A stretch of 64,000 nucleotides of DNA from Janthinobacterium lividum (GTDB lineage Bacteria; Pseudomonadota; Gammaproteobacteria; Burkholderiales; Burkholderiaceae_D): positions 992,001-1,056,000 of the forward strand of contig NZ_CP139976.1 of NCBI RefSeq assembly GCF_034424625.1, read 5' to 3'. Below the pieces are notes generated by a model. The model was not told the DNA's origin, ran no database searches, and saw only the letters and a program-made list of their open reading frames with translations. A program made the position numbers and the translations under genes. Each line of letters starts with the position of its first letter. Within the stretch, counting starts at the first letter, position 1. Below, one piece after another: positions 40,726 to 48,991 of this stretch.

Positions 40726-41468
40726 CACGCCAGCCATGGCTTGAGCGCCGCATGCAAGCCCAGGGCGAACAGCCCGGCAAAAAAACACCGTTTGAATACC
40801 TGCTGCGCTATGCGTCCGCGCAGCCATTGACCGGCCAGCATGCCGGCCAGCGCCGGCAGCAGCGCATACGCGGAGGCGCCCGCCGCGCCCAGGCTGAAGT
40901 TGCCGTGCAGGGCCAGGCTGGCCGCCAGCGCCACGGTCGATGCCGTAAATGCCAGGCCCAGCGCCTGCACCAGCGCATCGCGCGCCAGCCCCAGTCCCTG
41001 CAGATATGGCACGGCGGGGATGACGAACACGCCCGTGGCGGCCGTCACCAGCCCTGTCGCCGCGCCCGCGACGGGCCCCAGCCACGCTTCGTGCCGGGCC
41101 GGCACGCGCAACTGCAGCGAGAACAAGCCGGCCAGCGCGTACAGCATCAGCGCCACGCCCAGCGCGACGACGGCCCAGACCCCGCTGTCGGTCGGCAGCA
41201 GGGCGCCGCCCGCCAGGGTGCCCGCCATGACGGCCGCCAGCATGGGCCACAAACGGCGCAGCAGGCCGCGCAGGCCCGGGCCCGCCGCCAGTTGCCAGGC
41301 GTTCGTCACCATCGATGGCACGATCAGCAGGGCGGCCGCCTGCACGGGTGGCATGACAAGGCTGAGCGTGCCCATGGCCACCGTCGGCAAGCCCAGTCCG
41401 ACTACGCCCTTGACGAAGCCAGCGACGAGGAAGCTGGCGCCGACAGCCAGCAGAAATGACGTCTCCAT
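40725..41468 (-). CDS. TauE/SafE family (TSUP) membrane exporter
   Basis: This 247-residue protein has about eight hydrophobic helices arranged as two repeats. FVKGVVGLGLPTVAMGTL near the N-terminus and the GAATGLVTAATGVFVIPAVPYLQ segment are the repeated TSUP motifs. The family moves sulfite, sulfoacetate, taurine-derived or other organic anions across the inner membrane; the substrate here is unknown. It is divergent from a LysR regulator with a clear operator between them, so it is probably that regulator's target. Confidence 0.88.
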   Translation of the reverse strand: METSFLLAVGASFLVAGFVKGVVGLGLPTVAMGTLSLVMPPVQAAALLIVPSMVTNAWQLAAGPGLRGLLRRLWPMLAAVMAGTLAGGALLPTDSGVWAVVALGVALMLYALAGLFSLQLRVPARHEAWLGPVAGAATGLVTAATGVFVIPAVPYLQGLGLARDALVQALGLAFTASTVALAASLALHGNFSLGAAGASAYALLPALAGMLAGQWLRGRIAQQVFKRCFFAGLFALGLHAALKPWLA

Positions 41469-41541
41469 CTTTTTTATCCAGAGTGATTTTGCGTGGATTC
41501 TGCGCTTGCCCGGGGATTTCGCCAAGGTGGATTATTTTGAG

Positions 41542-41568
41542 TCAGCCTTAGCAAAATACGAAGGCTGA
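41542..41568. promoter_or_regulatory. LysR-type operator between the exporter and regulator genes
   Basis: TCAGCCTT-N11-AAGGCTGA is a perfect 8 bp dyad whose inner bases give the T-N11-A LysR box. It lies 26 bases before the regulator start and 74 bases from the divergent exporter start. Confidence 0.7.
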
Positions 41569-41593
41569 TAAGATGGCGAAAAGGAGAGCCGCC

Positions 41594-42487
41594 ATGCGCT
41601 TTGATCTGGTCGATTTGCAGCTGTTTGTCAACGTGGTGGAGGCGGGCAGCCTGACGGCGGGCGCCGCGCGCAGCCATCTCGCATTGGCCTCCAGCAGCGC
41701 GCGCGTGCGCGGCATGGAAGAGATGCTGGGCATGCCCCTGCTGCTGCGCGGGCGGCGCGGCGTGGAGCCGACGCCCGTGGGCCAGGCCTTGCTGCATCAT
41801 GCGCGCCTGGTGCTGCTGCAAATGGAAAAAATGCGCGGCGAGCTTGGCGAATTTGCGCGCGGCTTGAAAGGGCAGTTGCGGCTGCTGTGCAATACGGCCG
41901 CGCTCAGCGAGTTCTTGCCCGAGGCGCTCGGCGCTTTTCTCGACCGCCATCCGAACCTGACCATCGACCTGGAAGAGCGCCTCAGTTACGATATCGTCAA
42001 GGCTGTCTCGGAAGGGCTGGCCGACATGGGCATCGTGTCCGACTCGGTCGACATGCGCGGCTTGCAGACGTTCCTGTTCCGCCCCGACCGGCTGGTGGTC
42101 ATCGCCGCGGCCGACGGCGTGCACCACCGCGCGCTCGGCCAGGATGGCGTCGTTGATTTTGCCAGCGTGCTGGATCACGATTTCATCGGCCTGGCCGACG
42201 ACAGCGCGATGCAGCAGTACCTGGGCATGCATGCGGCGCGCCTGGGGCGTCCGTTGAAGGTGCGCGTGCGCCTGCGCAGTTTCGATGCCGTCTGCCGCAT
42301 GGTGGCCAGCGGCGTGGGCATCAGCGTGGTGCCGCTGGCGGCTGCCAGCCGCTGCCAGCAGACGATGGCGCTGCGCTGCCTTGAATTATCCGATCCCTGG
42401 TCGGTACGCAATCTGACAATCTGCGTGCGCCAGTTCAGTGAATTACCCCTGTATGCGCGCCAGTTGATCGATCATCTGAAGGCGTGA
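41594..42487 (+). CDS. LysR family transcriptional regulator
   Basis: The protein is 297 residues. The N-terminal helix-turn-helix spans about residues 3-60 (DLQLFVNVVEAGSLTAGAA ... SSSARVRGMEEMLGMPLLLR), followed by the linker helix and a periplasmic-binding-like effector domain. ATG 41594 has AAGGAG seven bases upstream; the ATG at 41573 would remove the operator spacing. The divergent neighbour is a TSUP exporter, and an alpha/beta hydrolase follows 21 bases downstream. The inducer is unknown. Confidence 0.9.
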   Translation: MRFDLVDLQLFVNVVEAGSLTAGAARSHLALASSSARVRGMEEMLGMPLLLRGRRGVEPTPVGQALLHHARLVLLQMEKMRGELGEFARGLKGQLRLLCNTAALSEFLPEALGAFLDRHPNLTIDLEERLSYDIVKAVSEGLADMGIVSDSVDMRGLQTFLFRPDRLVVIAAADGVHHRALGQDGVVDFASVLDHDFIGLADDSAMQQYLGMHAARLGRPLKVRVRLRSFDAVCRMVASGVGISVVPLAAASRCQQTMALRCLELSDPWSVRNLTICVRQFSELPLYARQLIDHLKA

Positions 42488-42508
42488 CAGGGCATGACAG
42501 GAGCAGCG

Positions 42509-43381
42509 ATGCGTTTTTCAGAAGACAAGATGGCCAGCCTGCGGTGCAGCGACCAGGTCGAGCGGCCAATCCACATCTGGCAGCCGGAGCACATCCCGCC
42601 ACGTGCAGTGATCCTGGCGATCCACGGCGGCATGGCGCATGCGGGCGATTACGTCACGCCGGCGCTGTATTTCCGCCAGCACGGTTTCGCCACCGTCAGC
42701 TTCGACATGGTGGGCCACGATGGCAAGCGCAAGGTCGATATCCCTTCGTTCGATGCCTTCCTCGACGACGCGGAGCTGTTCCTCGCCTGGGTCAAGCAGG
42801 CGTATCCGGGCTTGCCCGTATTCGTCATGGGCCATTCCATGGGCGGCCTGATCGCCACGCACCTGGGGCTGCGGCGCTTCGCGGGCGACCCGGCGATCAA
42901 AGGCTTCATCATCTCATCGCCGTATTATGTGAATGCGATTCCCGTGCCGAAGGTGCTGCAGATGCTGTCGGGCTGGCTGGCGCAGCGCTTCCCCATGATG
43001 AAGGTGCCGCTAGGAAACTTGACCATGCTGCTGACGCACGATCAAACCATCACCGCGCGCCATTTCCAGGACGAGCGCGACGGCATACGCGCCAGTGCGG
43101 CGTCGGTGCGCTTTGCCCATGCGCTGACGTCGGCGCAAAAGGAATTGGCGGGCGGCTTGTCGGACTGGCGCTTCCCCCTGTTCGCCGTGGTGGCGGGCGA
43201 CGACAAGCTGGCCAACAGCCGCGCCACGGAGAGCATGCTGCGCAGCGTGCCCGATGGCCTGCTCGACTATCACTACTATCCGGCCAACTACCACGAGAAT
43301 TTCAATGAAGTGAACCGCGACGTCATCTTCGCCGCCATTCTGGCGTGGATGGAGAAACTGCTGGCACCCGTAGCGCCGTGA
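42509..43381 (+). CDS. Alpha/beta hydrolase (monoacylglycerol lipase-like, S33)
   Basis: This 290-residue alpha/beta hydrolase has the nucleophile elbow G108-H-S110-M-G-G, the oxyanion region AVILAIHGGMAHAGDY, the acid in VVAGDDKLAN and a C-terminal His in YPANYHENFNE. The Hydrolase_4 pattern suggests a lysophospholipase or monoacylglycerol lipase. ATG 42509 has AGGAG at five bases; 42494 is an alternative. It follows the LysR gene closely and may be co-transcribed. Confidence 0.85.
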   Translation: MRFSEDKMASLRCSDQVERPIHIWQPEHIPPRAVILAIHGGMAHAGDYVTPALYFRQHGFATVSFDMVGHDGKRKVDIPSFDAFLDDAELFLAWVKQAYPGLPVFVMGHSMGGLIATHLGLRRFAGDPAIKGFIISSPYYVNAIPVPKVLQMLSGWLAQRFPMMKVPLGNLTMLLTHDQTITARHFQDERDGIRASAASVRFAHALTSAQKELAGGLSDWRFPLFAVVAGDDKLANSRATESMLRSVPDGLLDYHYYPANYHENFNEVNRDVIFAAILAWMEKLLAPVAP

Positions 43382-43476
43382 GGCGCCGGTATCGTTATAA
43401 TCGGTTCAACTGAATTCACCGCCGGCGCATGCCGGCCCGGTCCCCGCGGTACAGGGGAATACTCAAGGAACGAACG

Positions 43477-43668
43477 ATGCGCTTGCTGATTGCCCTGTTA
43501 CTCCCGTGGCTGACCTTTTTCACGATCGGCCGTCCGATCGCCGGCATCATTTGCCTGATCCTGCAAATCACCTTGATCGGCTGGCTGCCAGCGACGATCT
43601 GGGCCGTGTATGCGCTGAGCCAGTACAAGACGGACCAGAAGATCGCCGAGGCCATGCGCCGGCGCTAA
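43477..43668 (+). CDS. YqaE/Pmp3-like small membrane protein
   Basis: This 63-residue protein has two hydrophobic helices separated by a short loop (MRLLIALLLPWLTFFTIGRPIAG, then IICLILQITLIGWLPATIWAVYAL), the pattern of the UPF0057/Pmp3 family associated with membrane stress. The C-terminus is charged and basic. AAGGAA gives a good ribosome site seven bases upstream. Function is unknown. Confidence 0.75.
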   Translation: MRLLIALLLPWLTFFTIGRPIAGIICLILQITLIGWLPATIWAVYALSQYKTDQKIAEAMRRR

Positions 43669-43727
43669 CCTAAGACTGGCCTAAGCTGCGCTTCCTATCT
43701 TGATTCAACCGACATGAGGAGAGTGAG

Positions 43728-44192
43728 ATGGCACCAGACAGACGCGGTACCTTGAACCTGGCGGCGGTAATGCTGGCCGCCGGGCTGTTGCTGGGAAGTG
43801 CGGCGCAGGCCCAAACCGACAGCGCACTGCCGCCCGTGCAGAAAAGCGGGGCGGTGGAATACCTGAGCGGCGGCATCGGCCTCGACGAGTCGACGGCCAT
43901 CCAGAGCGCCAGTCCGCATTGGCCCTTGAGCCTCGTGTTTTCCGTGCAGGCGGCGGGCAAGGCGGAATTTGCCTCCGACGTGAAGCTGGAGATACGCGAC
44001 GCCAAGGGTGGCGTGGCGCTGGAAACGACGGCCAGCGGACCGTTCCTGCTGGCAAAGCTGCCGCCAGGCCGCTACAGCCTGCGCGCCACGCTGGCCGGCA
44101 AGGCACTGGAACGCAAGGTGCAGGTCAAGGCGGGATCGTCCGCGCGCGTGGAACTGGTCTGGCCGGCGGGAACGAACCAGGGCCGGCCTTGA
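43728..44192 (+). CDS. Secreted protein with carboxypeptidase-regulatory-like beta-sandwich
   Basis: This 154-residue protein has a signal peptide ending SAAQAQ (about residue 29). The C-terminal half shows the pattern G-P-F-L-L-A-K-L-P-P-G-R-Y-S-L, followed by alternating K/V strands, as in CarboxypepD_reg-like or SpaA-like beta-sandwich domains. There are no catalytic motifs. GAGGAGAGTGAG before the ATG is a plausible ribosome site. It is coupled to the next gene by a TGATG overlap. The pair has no assigned function. Confidence 0.65.
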   Translation: MAPDRRGTLNLAAVMLAAGLLLGSAAQAQTDSALPPVQKSGAVEYLSGGIGLDESTAIQSASPHWPLSLVFSVQAAGKAEFASDVKLEIRDAKGGVALETTASGPFLLAKLPPGRYSLRATLAGKALERKVQVKAGSSARVELVWPAGTNQGRP

Positions 44193-44521
44193 TGCCGGGC
44201 GACGGCAAGGCACCTGAACGGGACTCGTCGGCGCGGGGCTTGTCGGCGCATATCCTGCCCACGTCGGCGACGATGGTCGGCGTGTGCATGACGGTGCTGT
44301 CGATCGGGCACCTGGCACCGCGCGGCGAGGTACGCGTGGCCATCGACAAGCTGCTGGCCATCGATGCCATCGTCTTTCTCGTCAGCGCCGTGCTCTCGTT
44401 CATGTCGCTGCGCCCCGGCCAGTCGCGCTTGCGCCACGAATGGTGGGGCGAACTGCTGTTCCTTTGCGGCCTGGCCCTGCTGGCGCTGGGTGCCGTGGTG
44501 CTGGCCTTCGTTATCAACTGA
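44192..44521 (+). CDS. Two- or three-helix membrane protein of unknown function
   Basis: This 109-residue protein has hydrophobic segments around residues 28-46, 55-71 and 87-108, joined by short charged loops (the middle one reads RPGQSRLRHEWWGE). The ATG at 44192 overlaps the preceding stop. An internal Met at about residue 28 could also start translation. It resembles no family I can name. The unit ends here, because the next gene is convergent six bases away. Confidence 0.55.
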   Translation: MPGDGKAPERDSSARGLSAHILPTSATMVGVCMTVLSIGHLAPRGEVRVAIDKLLAIDAIVFLVSAVLSFMSLRPGQSRLRHEWWGELLFLCGLALLALGAVVLAFVIN

Positions 44522-44527
44522 CGTCGA

Positions 44528-45565
44528 TCAACTGACCGCGAGCACGCGCCCTTCGGCCGCGCTTTGCAGCGCCAGTTCGATCAGGCGTATCGTCGCCGCC
44601 GCATCTTCGGCCGCCACGGGCGCCGCTGCGCCGTGGCGGATGGCGTCGGCCATGCCCTGGTAAAAGTCCTGGTAGCGGCCCGCCTGCATCTCGAGGTGTT
44701 CGAAATGTCCGTCCGGCTGCGTACCCAGATGCAGCGCGCCGCGCACGGGGTCCACGCCCCAGCCGGGTTGGCCCGGCCTGCCGCCCGCCTTCAGGGCATC
44801 TTCCTGCGGATCGAGGCCAAACTTCACGAAACTGCCCTTGTCGCCATGCACGGCGAAGCGCGCCGTCGGCGCCTTTACCAGGCAGCCCGCCTGCAGCACC
44901 ACGCGCAGCCGGTCGTAGTACAGGACGATGTGCATGTAGTCGACGGCTTGCGCGCCATCGCGCTGCAGGACGATATCGGCGTACAGCTTTTCCGGCTGGC
45001 CGAACAGCTGCATGGCCTGGTCCAGCATGTGCGGGCCCAGGTCGTACAGCAAACCGCCGCCCGGCGCGCCGGACTCGCGCCAGCGCTGGCGGATCTCGGG
45101 GCGGAAGCGGTCGAAATGCGATTCGACGCTGGCGATACGGCCCAAGGTGCCCTGGGCCAGCAGCGCTTTCAGGGTCAGGAAGTCGCCATCCCAGCGGCGG
45201 TTGTGATACACGCTGAGCACCAGCTTGCGCTCTTTCGCCAGCGCGATCAGTGACTGCGCCTCGGTGCTGGAAATGGTGAATGGCTTGTCGACCACCACGT
45301 GCTTGCCCGCTTGCAGGGCCGCTTGCGCCAGGCTGAAATGCGCTTCGTTGGGCGCGGCGATGACGACCAGTTCGATGGACGGATCGGCAAACAGTTGCGC
45401 GGGCTCCGCATACACGGTCGCGTGCGGCCAATCCTTGTGTACGAGCTCCGGCTTGCTGGAAGCGACGGCCGCCAGTTCCAGGGCTTCGATGGTGGAGAGC
45501 ACAGGCGCGTGGAAGGTGGAGCCGGCAAAGCCGTAGCCCACCAGGCCGGTTTTGATCTTGTTCAT
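44528..45565 (-). CDS. Gfo/Idh/MocA family NAD(P)-dependent oxidoreductase
   Basis: This 345-residue enzyme has an N-terminal Rossmann domain with GLVGYGFAGSTFHAP, the EKP-like active motif in VVVDKPFTISS, and HNRRWDGDFLTLKALL and GGLLYDLGPHMLDQA in the C-terminal domain (His in the latter is the usual catalytic base). It resembles E. coli YdgJ in length and motifs. Sugar or inositol dehydrogenation is likely but the substrate is unknown. It stands alone. Confidence 0.88.
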   Translation of the reverse strand: MNKIKTGLVGYGFAGSTFHAPVLSTIEALELAAVASSKPELVHKDWPHATVYAEPAQLFADPSIELVVIAAPNEAHFSLAQAALQAGKHVVVDKPFTISSTEAQSLIALAKERKLVLSVYHNRRWDGDFLTLKALLAQGTLGRIASVESHFDRFRPEIRQRWRESGAPGGGLLYDLGPHMLDQAMQLFGQPEKLYADIVLQRDGAQAVDYMHIVLYYDRLRVVLQAGCLVKAPTARFAVHGDKGSFVKFGLDPQEDALKAGGRPGQPGWGVDPVRGALHLGTQPDGHFEHLEMQAGRYQDFYQGMADAIRHGAAAPVAAEDAAATIRLIELALQSAAEGRVLAVS

Positions 45566-45660
45566 GGCGTGTTCACAGGTGCGTGGAAGAATCCATGATC
45601 ATACCCGCAAGCGGGCGGCGGCAGCGCTGCTGCGATGTTGCAACGCCGCCGCCGCTGCTT

Positions 45661-46908
45661 TTAGTTCAGGCTCCAGACGTATTGCACCTTGACGCTGGCG
45701 CTGACCGGCTTGCCGCCAGCGAGGGCCGGCTTGAACGTGCACTTGGCGATGCCGCTGCGCGCCGCCTCGTCGAGGGCCGGATGGCCGCTGCTTTTGACCA
45801 CGCTCGATCCCGTTACCTTGCCGGTGGCATTCACGTCGAAGGACATGTTGACCGTGCCCTCTTCCTTCGCCTGCAGCGATGCGGCTGGCCAGACCGGCTT
45901 GCCGCAGACGCCAAAGTCGATGACGGGGCGGCGCTCCAGCACGGGCGCGCTGTCGGCGGCCATGGCCTGGCCGTAGATGCCGAGGCAGGCGCCGGCCAGG
46001 GCCAGCAGCGGTATGGCCGCTTTCCAGTTCAGGGTTTGTGGTGCGGGGCGCAGCAATCGTTTGATACGTGACATAAGATCTCCTCCGTTGGCCGCCTGGG
46101 CCAGGTGGTGGGTTGAGAACTGGAGACGTTCCAGTTCCGAGAGTGCAAGAGCCAGACGCCGCGGTTCGCCCAGTTGTCTTGCTGCGAAATCATCTGCAAT
46201 GTGTTCGCGTTCGAGGCGCACGCCGCGTGAAATCCACCAGACGGCCGGGTGGAAGAACAGCAGCGCCTCGATGGCGTTTTGCAGCAGGTTGATCAGATAG
46301 TCGTGGCGCCGGATATGCGCCAGTTCGTGCGCCAGCAGCGCGTCGAGCAGGTGCGGCGGCATGCCGGTGACCAGCGAAGCGGGCACCAGCACCATGGGGC
46401 GCCAGATGCCGGCCGTGAGCGGGCTGGCGATGCCGTTTAGCACGCGCAGCCGCACGGGCCGCGTCACGCCGGCATCCTGGGCCATGCGCGACAGCCTTGT
46501 CTGCAGTTGTCCATGCGTGGCGCCGGTGTTCCTGGCGCTGCGCTCTATCCACAGCATGCCCAGCGCCATGCGCACGGCCAGCACGGCGGCGCACAGGGCC
46601 CACACGCCGACGATGGCGCGCAGCAGCAAGTCCAGGTCGGGCAGGCTGTCGGGCGCCAGCAGGGCGGTCGGCAGCAAGGTGCTGGAGTACCGGGCGCCCG
46701 TGGCATCGCCGCCGGTCAGGCGCAGACACAAGCCCGCCGCCGGCCATGCCAGGCAGGCCAGCAGGGCGCCGCAACCGACGGCGTAGCGCGCCTCCGGACG
46801 CGCATTGCGCAGGGCCGCCCACGCCAGCGCCGTGGCGCAGCCGATCAGCAAGCCTTGCCACAGGAAGTGCAGCAGGGTCCAGCCTAGCGCCGGCACGAAG
46901 CCGTTCAT
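45661..46908 (-). CDS. BlaR1-like M56 metallopeptidase fused to a TonB C-terminal domain
   Basis: This 415-residue protein has four hydrophobic helices (near residues 7-30, 38-55, 95-115 and 305-325) and a membrane zinc site: H194-E-L-A-H198 followed by IRRHDY and EREHIADDFAA. This is the M56 domain of BlaR1/MecR1. Instead of a penicillin-binding sensor, the C-terminus (about 335-415) reads VIDFGVCGKPVWPAASLQ...SSGHPALDEAARSGIAKC, a TonB-type domain. It overlaps blaI by four bases. It probably senses an envelope signal and cleaves the BlaI-type repressor; the ligand is unknown. Confidence 0.88.
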   Translation of the reverse strand: MNGFVPALGWTLLHFLWQGLLIGCATALAWAALRNARPEARYAVGCGALLACLAWPAAGLCLRLTGGDATGARYSSTLLPTALLAPDSLPDLDLLLRAIVGVWALCAAVLAVRMALGMLWIERSARNTGATHGQLQTRLSRMAQDAGVTRPVRLRVLNGIASPLTAGIWRPMVLVPASLVTGMPPHLLDALLAHELAHIRRHDYLINLLQNAIEALLFFHPAVWWISRGVRLEREHIADDFAARQLGEPRRLALALSELERLQFSTHHLAQAANGGDLMSRIKRLLRPAPQTLNWKAAIPLLALAGACLGIYGQAMAADSAPVLERRPVIDFGVCGKPVWPAASLQAKEEGTVNMSFDVNATGKVTGSSVVKSSGHPALDEAARSGIAKCTFKPALAGGKPVSASVKVQYVWSLN

Positions 46909-47288
46909 GACTGATCGTCCTTGAGCATTTTTTCGATTTCTTCGCGTTCGGCGCGCGACACGCCCGTGCGCAGCGCCGCCAGCACCAGTGCCTTGGCCGA
47001 ACCGGCAAAGGCTTTCTGCATCAATTCCTTGAGCAGATTCGTCTGCAGGCTGTCCTGCGCCTGGGCCGGCGCATACACGTGCGAACGCTGGCTTGCGTCG
47101 CGGATCAGCAAGCCCTTGCCGTGCATGATCTGCATCAGGCGCAGCACGGTGCCATACGTGATGGCAGGCTTGGCCAGCGCCATCGCCTCGTGCACCTGCT
47201 TGGCCGTGGCGGCGCCCAGCGGCCACAGTGCCTGCAGCAGATCGAGTTCGGCTGCCGTCGGTTTCGGGATGTCGTGCGTCTTGGCCAT
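46905..47288 (-). CDS. BlaI/MecI-type transcriptional repressor
   Basis: This 127-residue winged-helix protein begins MAKTHDIPKPTAAELDLLQALWPLGAATAKQVHEA and continues with AITYGTVLRLMQIMHGKGLL, the BlaI DNA-binding helix region. The C-terminal helices give dimerisation and the site cleaved on induction. ATG 47288 has GAGGAAAA upstream. It overlaps the M56 gene by ATGA. No beta-lactamase gene is nearby, so the controlled genes may be only this pair or lie elsewhere. Confidence 0.88.
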   Translation of the reverse strand: MAKTHDIPKPTAAELDLLQALWPLGAATAKQVHEAMALAKPAITYGTVLRLMQIMHGKGLLIRDASQRSHVYAPAQAQDSLQTNLLKELMQKAFAGSAKALVLAALRTGVSRAEREEIEKMLKDDQS

Positions 47289-47324
47289 GCTGTTTTCCTC
47301 TTGCCTGAAATTCAATATGGCTAG

Positions 47325-47358
47325 ATTAAATCTTGTAGACAAAAATGTATACTTTAAT
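47325..47358. promoter_or_regulatory. Candidate BlaI operator overlapping the blaI promoter
   Basis: ATTAAA(TCTT)GTAGAC-AAAAAT-GTATACTTTAAT is an imperfect dyad. On the minus strand it includes TATACA, a plausible -10 with TTTTCA 18 bases upstream. Autorepression by the BlaI protein is expected for the family. Confidence 0.35.
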
Positions 47359-47435
47359 TTCTGTCGGTCTGAAAACGCCCTTGAAGGAAGAGGAAAAGTC
47401 TAGACAAGGCTGTTTATAAACGATGCGTACAAGCG

Positions 47436-47463
47436 AAAAAAAAGACGCCGCAGCGTCTTTTTT
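47436..47463 (-). terminator. Intrinsic terminator after gatB
   Basis: AAAGACGC-CGCA-GCGTCTTT is an 8 bp stem with A and T tracts on both sides; on the minus strand it ends in a run of T residues 16-43 bases after the gatB stop. Confidence 0.8.
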
Positions 47464-47478
47464 GGGGATGGGGGAGAG

Positions 47479-48939
47479 TTAGCCCGCCAGCTTGGCCTTC
47501 AGCAGTTCCGTCAGCTGGGCCGGGTTGGCCTTGCCCTTGGATGCTTTCATGGCCTGGCCGATCAGCGCGTTGATGGCCGCTTCCTTGCCGGCGCGGTATT
47601 GCTCCACCGACTTGGCGTTGGCCGCCAGTACTTCATCGACGATGGCTTCCAGGGCGCCCGAATCCGAGATCTGCTTCAGACCCTTGGCGTCGATGATGGC
47701 GTCGACCAGGTGCTCGTCGCTGGACTTCGCTTCCCACATGCCGGCGAAGACTTCTTTCGCCGCCTTGTTCGAGATCGTGCCGTCGGCGATGCGCTTGAGC
47801 ATGGCGGCCAGCTGCGCGGCGGAGACGGGGGCGTCATCCAGGTCCACGCCTTCGCGGTTCAGGGTCGACGAGACGTCGCCCATCAGCCAGTTGGCGGCGG
47901 CCTTGGCGTTTTCCTTGCCGGCCTTGTTGACCACGGCGACGAAATAGGTGGCCATGGCTTTCGATTGCGTCAGCACCAGCGCATCGTAGTCCGGCAGCGC
48001 GTATTCGCTGATGAAACGGGCGCGCATGGCGGCCGGCAGTTCCGGCATCGAGGCCTTGACGGTGTCGATCCACGCTTGCGAGATGACCAGTGGCGGCAGG
48101 TCAGGATCCGGGAAGTAGCGGTAATCCTGGGCGTCTTCCTTGCTGCGCATTTCGCGCGTTTCCTTGCGGTCCGGATCATACAGGCGCGTCGCCTGCACGA
48201 CCTTGCCCCCATCTTCGATCAGTTCGATCTGGCGGCGCACTTCGACGTGCACGGCTTCCTCGATGAAACGGAAGGAGTTCAGGTTCTTGATTTCGCAGCG
48301 GGTGCCGAATTCCTTCTGGCCGACGGGGCGCACGGAAACGTTGACGTCGCAGCGGAACGAGCCTTCCTGCATGTTGCCGTCGCACACGCCCAACCACATG
48401 ACCAGCGAGTGCAGGGCCTTGGCGTAGGCCACGGCTTCGGCGGCGCTGCGGATTTCCGGTTCCGAGACGATTTCCAGCAGCGGCGTGCCGGCGCGGTTCA
48501 AGTCGATGCCGCTCATGCCTGCGTAATCTTCGTGCAGCGATTTGCCGGCGTCTTCTTCCAGGTGGGCGCGCGTCAGGTTGACCGTCTTGGTGACGAATTC
48601 GCCATCCTTTTCATAGCCGAAGGTCAGGGCGCCGCCGATGACGACGGGGTCCTCGAATTGGCTGATCTGGTAGCCCTTCGGCGAATCCGGATAAAAATAG
48701 TTTTTGCGCGCGAAGACCGAGTGCGGCGCGACGGTGGCGCCGACGGCCAGGCCGAAGCGGATCGCGCGGTCGACGGCCTGCTTGTTCATCACCGGCAGCA
48801 CGCCTGGCAGCGCCAGGTCGACTGGGCTCGCTTGCGTATTGGCTTCGGCGCCGTACTTGATCGGCGAACCGCTGAAAATTTTGGATTCGGTCGTGAGCTG
48901 CACGTGGTTCTCAAGACCGATGACGACTTCCCATTGCAT
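47479..48939 (-). CDS. gatB: Aspartyl/glutamyl-tRNA(Asn/Gln) amidotransferase subunit B
   Basis: This 486-residue protein begins [15 protein letters not shown], with [32 protein letters not shown] and [13 protein letters not shown], the kinase-domain motifs of GatB, and a C-terminal YqeY-like helical domain for tRNA binding. It activates Glu-tRNA(Gln) or Asp-tRNA(Asn) by phosphorylation for amidation by GatA. It is the last gene of gatCAB, 52 bases after gatA. Confidence 0.97.
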   Translation of the reverse strand: MQWEVVIGLENHVQLTTESKIFSGSPIKYGAEANTQASPVDLALPGVLPVMNKQAVDRAIRFGLAVGATVAPHSVFARKNYFYPDSPKGYQISQFEDPVVIGGALTFGYEKDGEFVTKTVNLTRAHLEEDAGKSLHEDYAGMSGIDLNRAGTPLLEIVSEPEIRSAAEAVAYAKALHSLVMWLGVCDGNMQEGSFRCDVNVSVRPVGQKEFGTRCEIKNLNSFRFIEEAVHVEVRRQIELIEDGGKVVQATRLYDPDRKETREMRSKEDAQDYRYFPDPDLPPLVISQAWIDTVKASMPELPAAMRARFISEYALPDYDALVLTQSKAMATYFVAVVNKAGKENAKAAANWLMGDVSSTLNREGVDLDDAPVSAAQLAAMLKRIADGTISNKAAKEVFAGMWEAKSSDEHLVDAIIDAKGLKQISDSGALEAIVDEVLAANAKSVEQYRAGKEAAINALIGQAMKASKGKANPAQLTELLKAKLAG

Positions 48940-48991
48940 AGTGTTCTCGCTTATTTTTTGGTGGCGCCGCCTGGGCGGCGCGAATTTTTTC

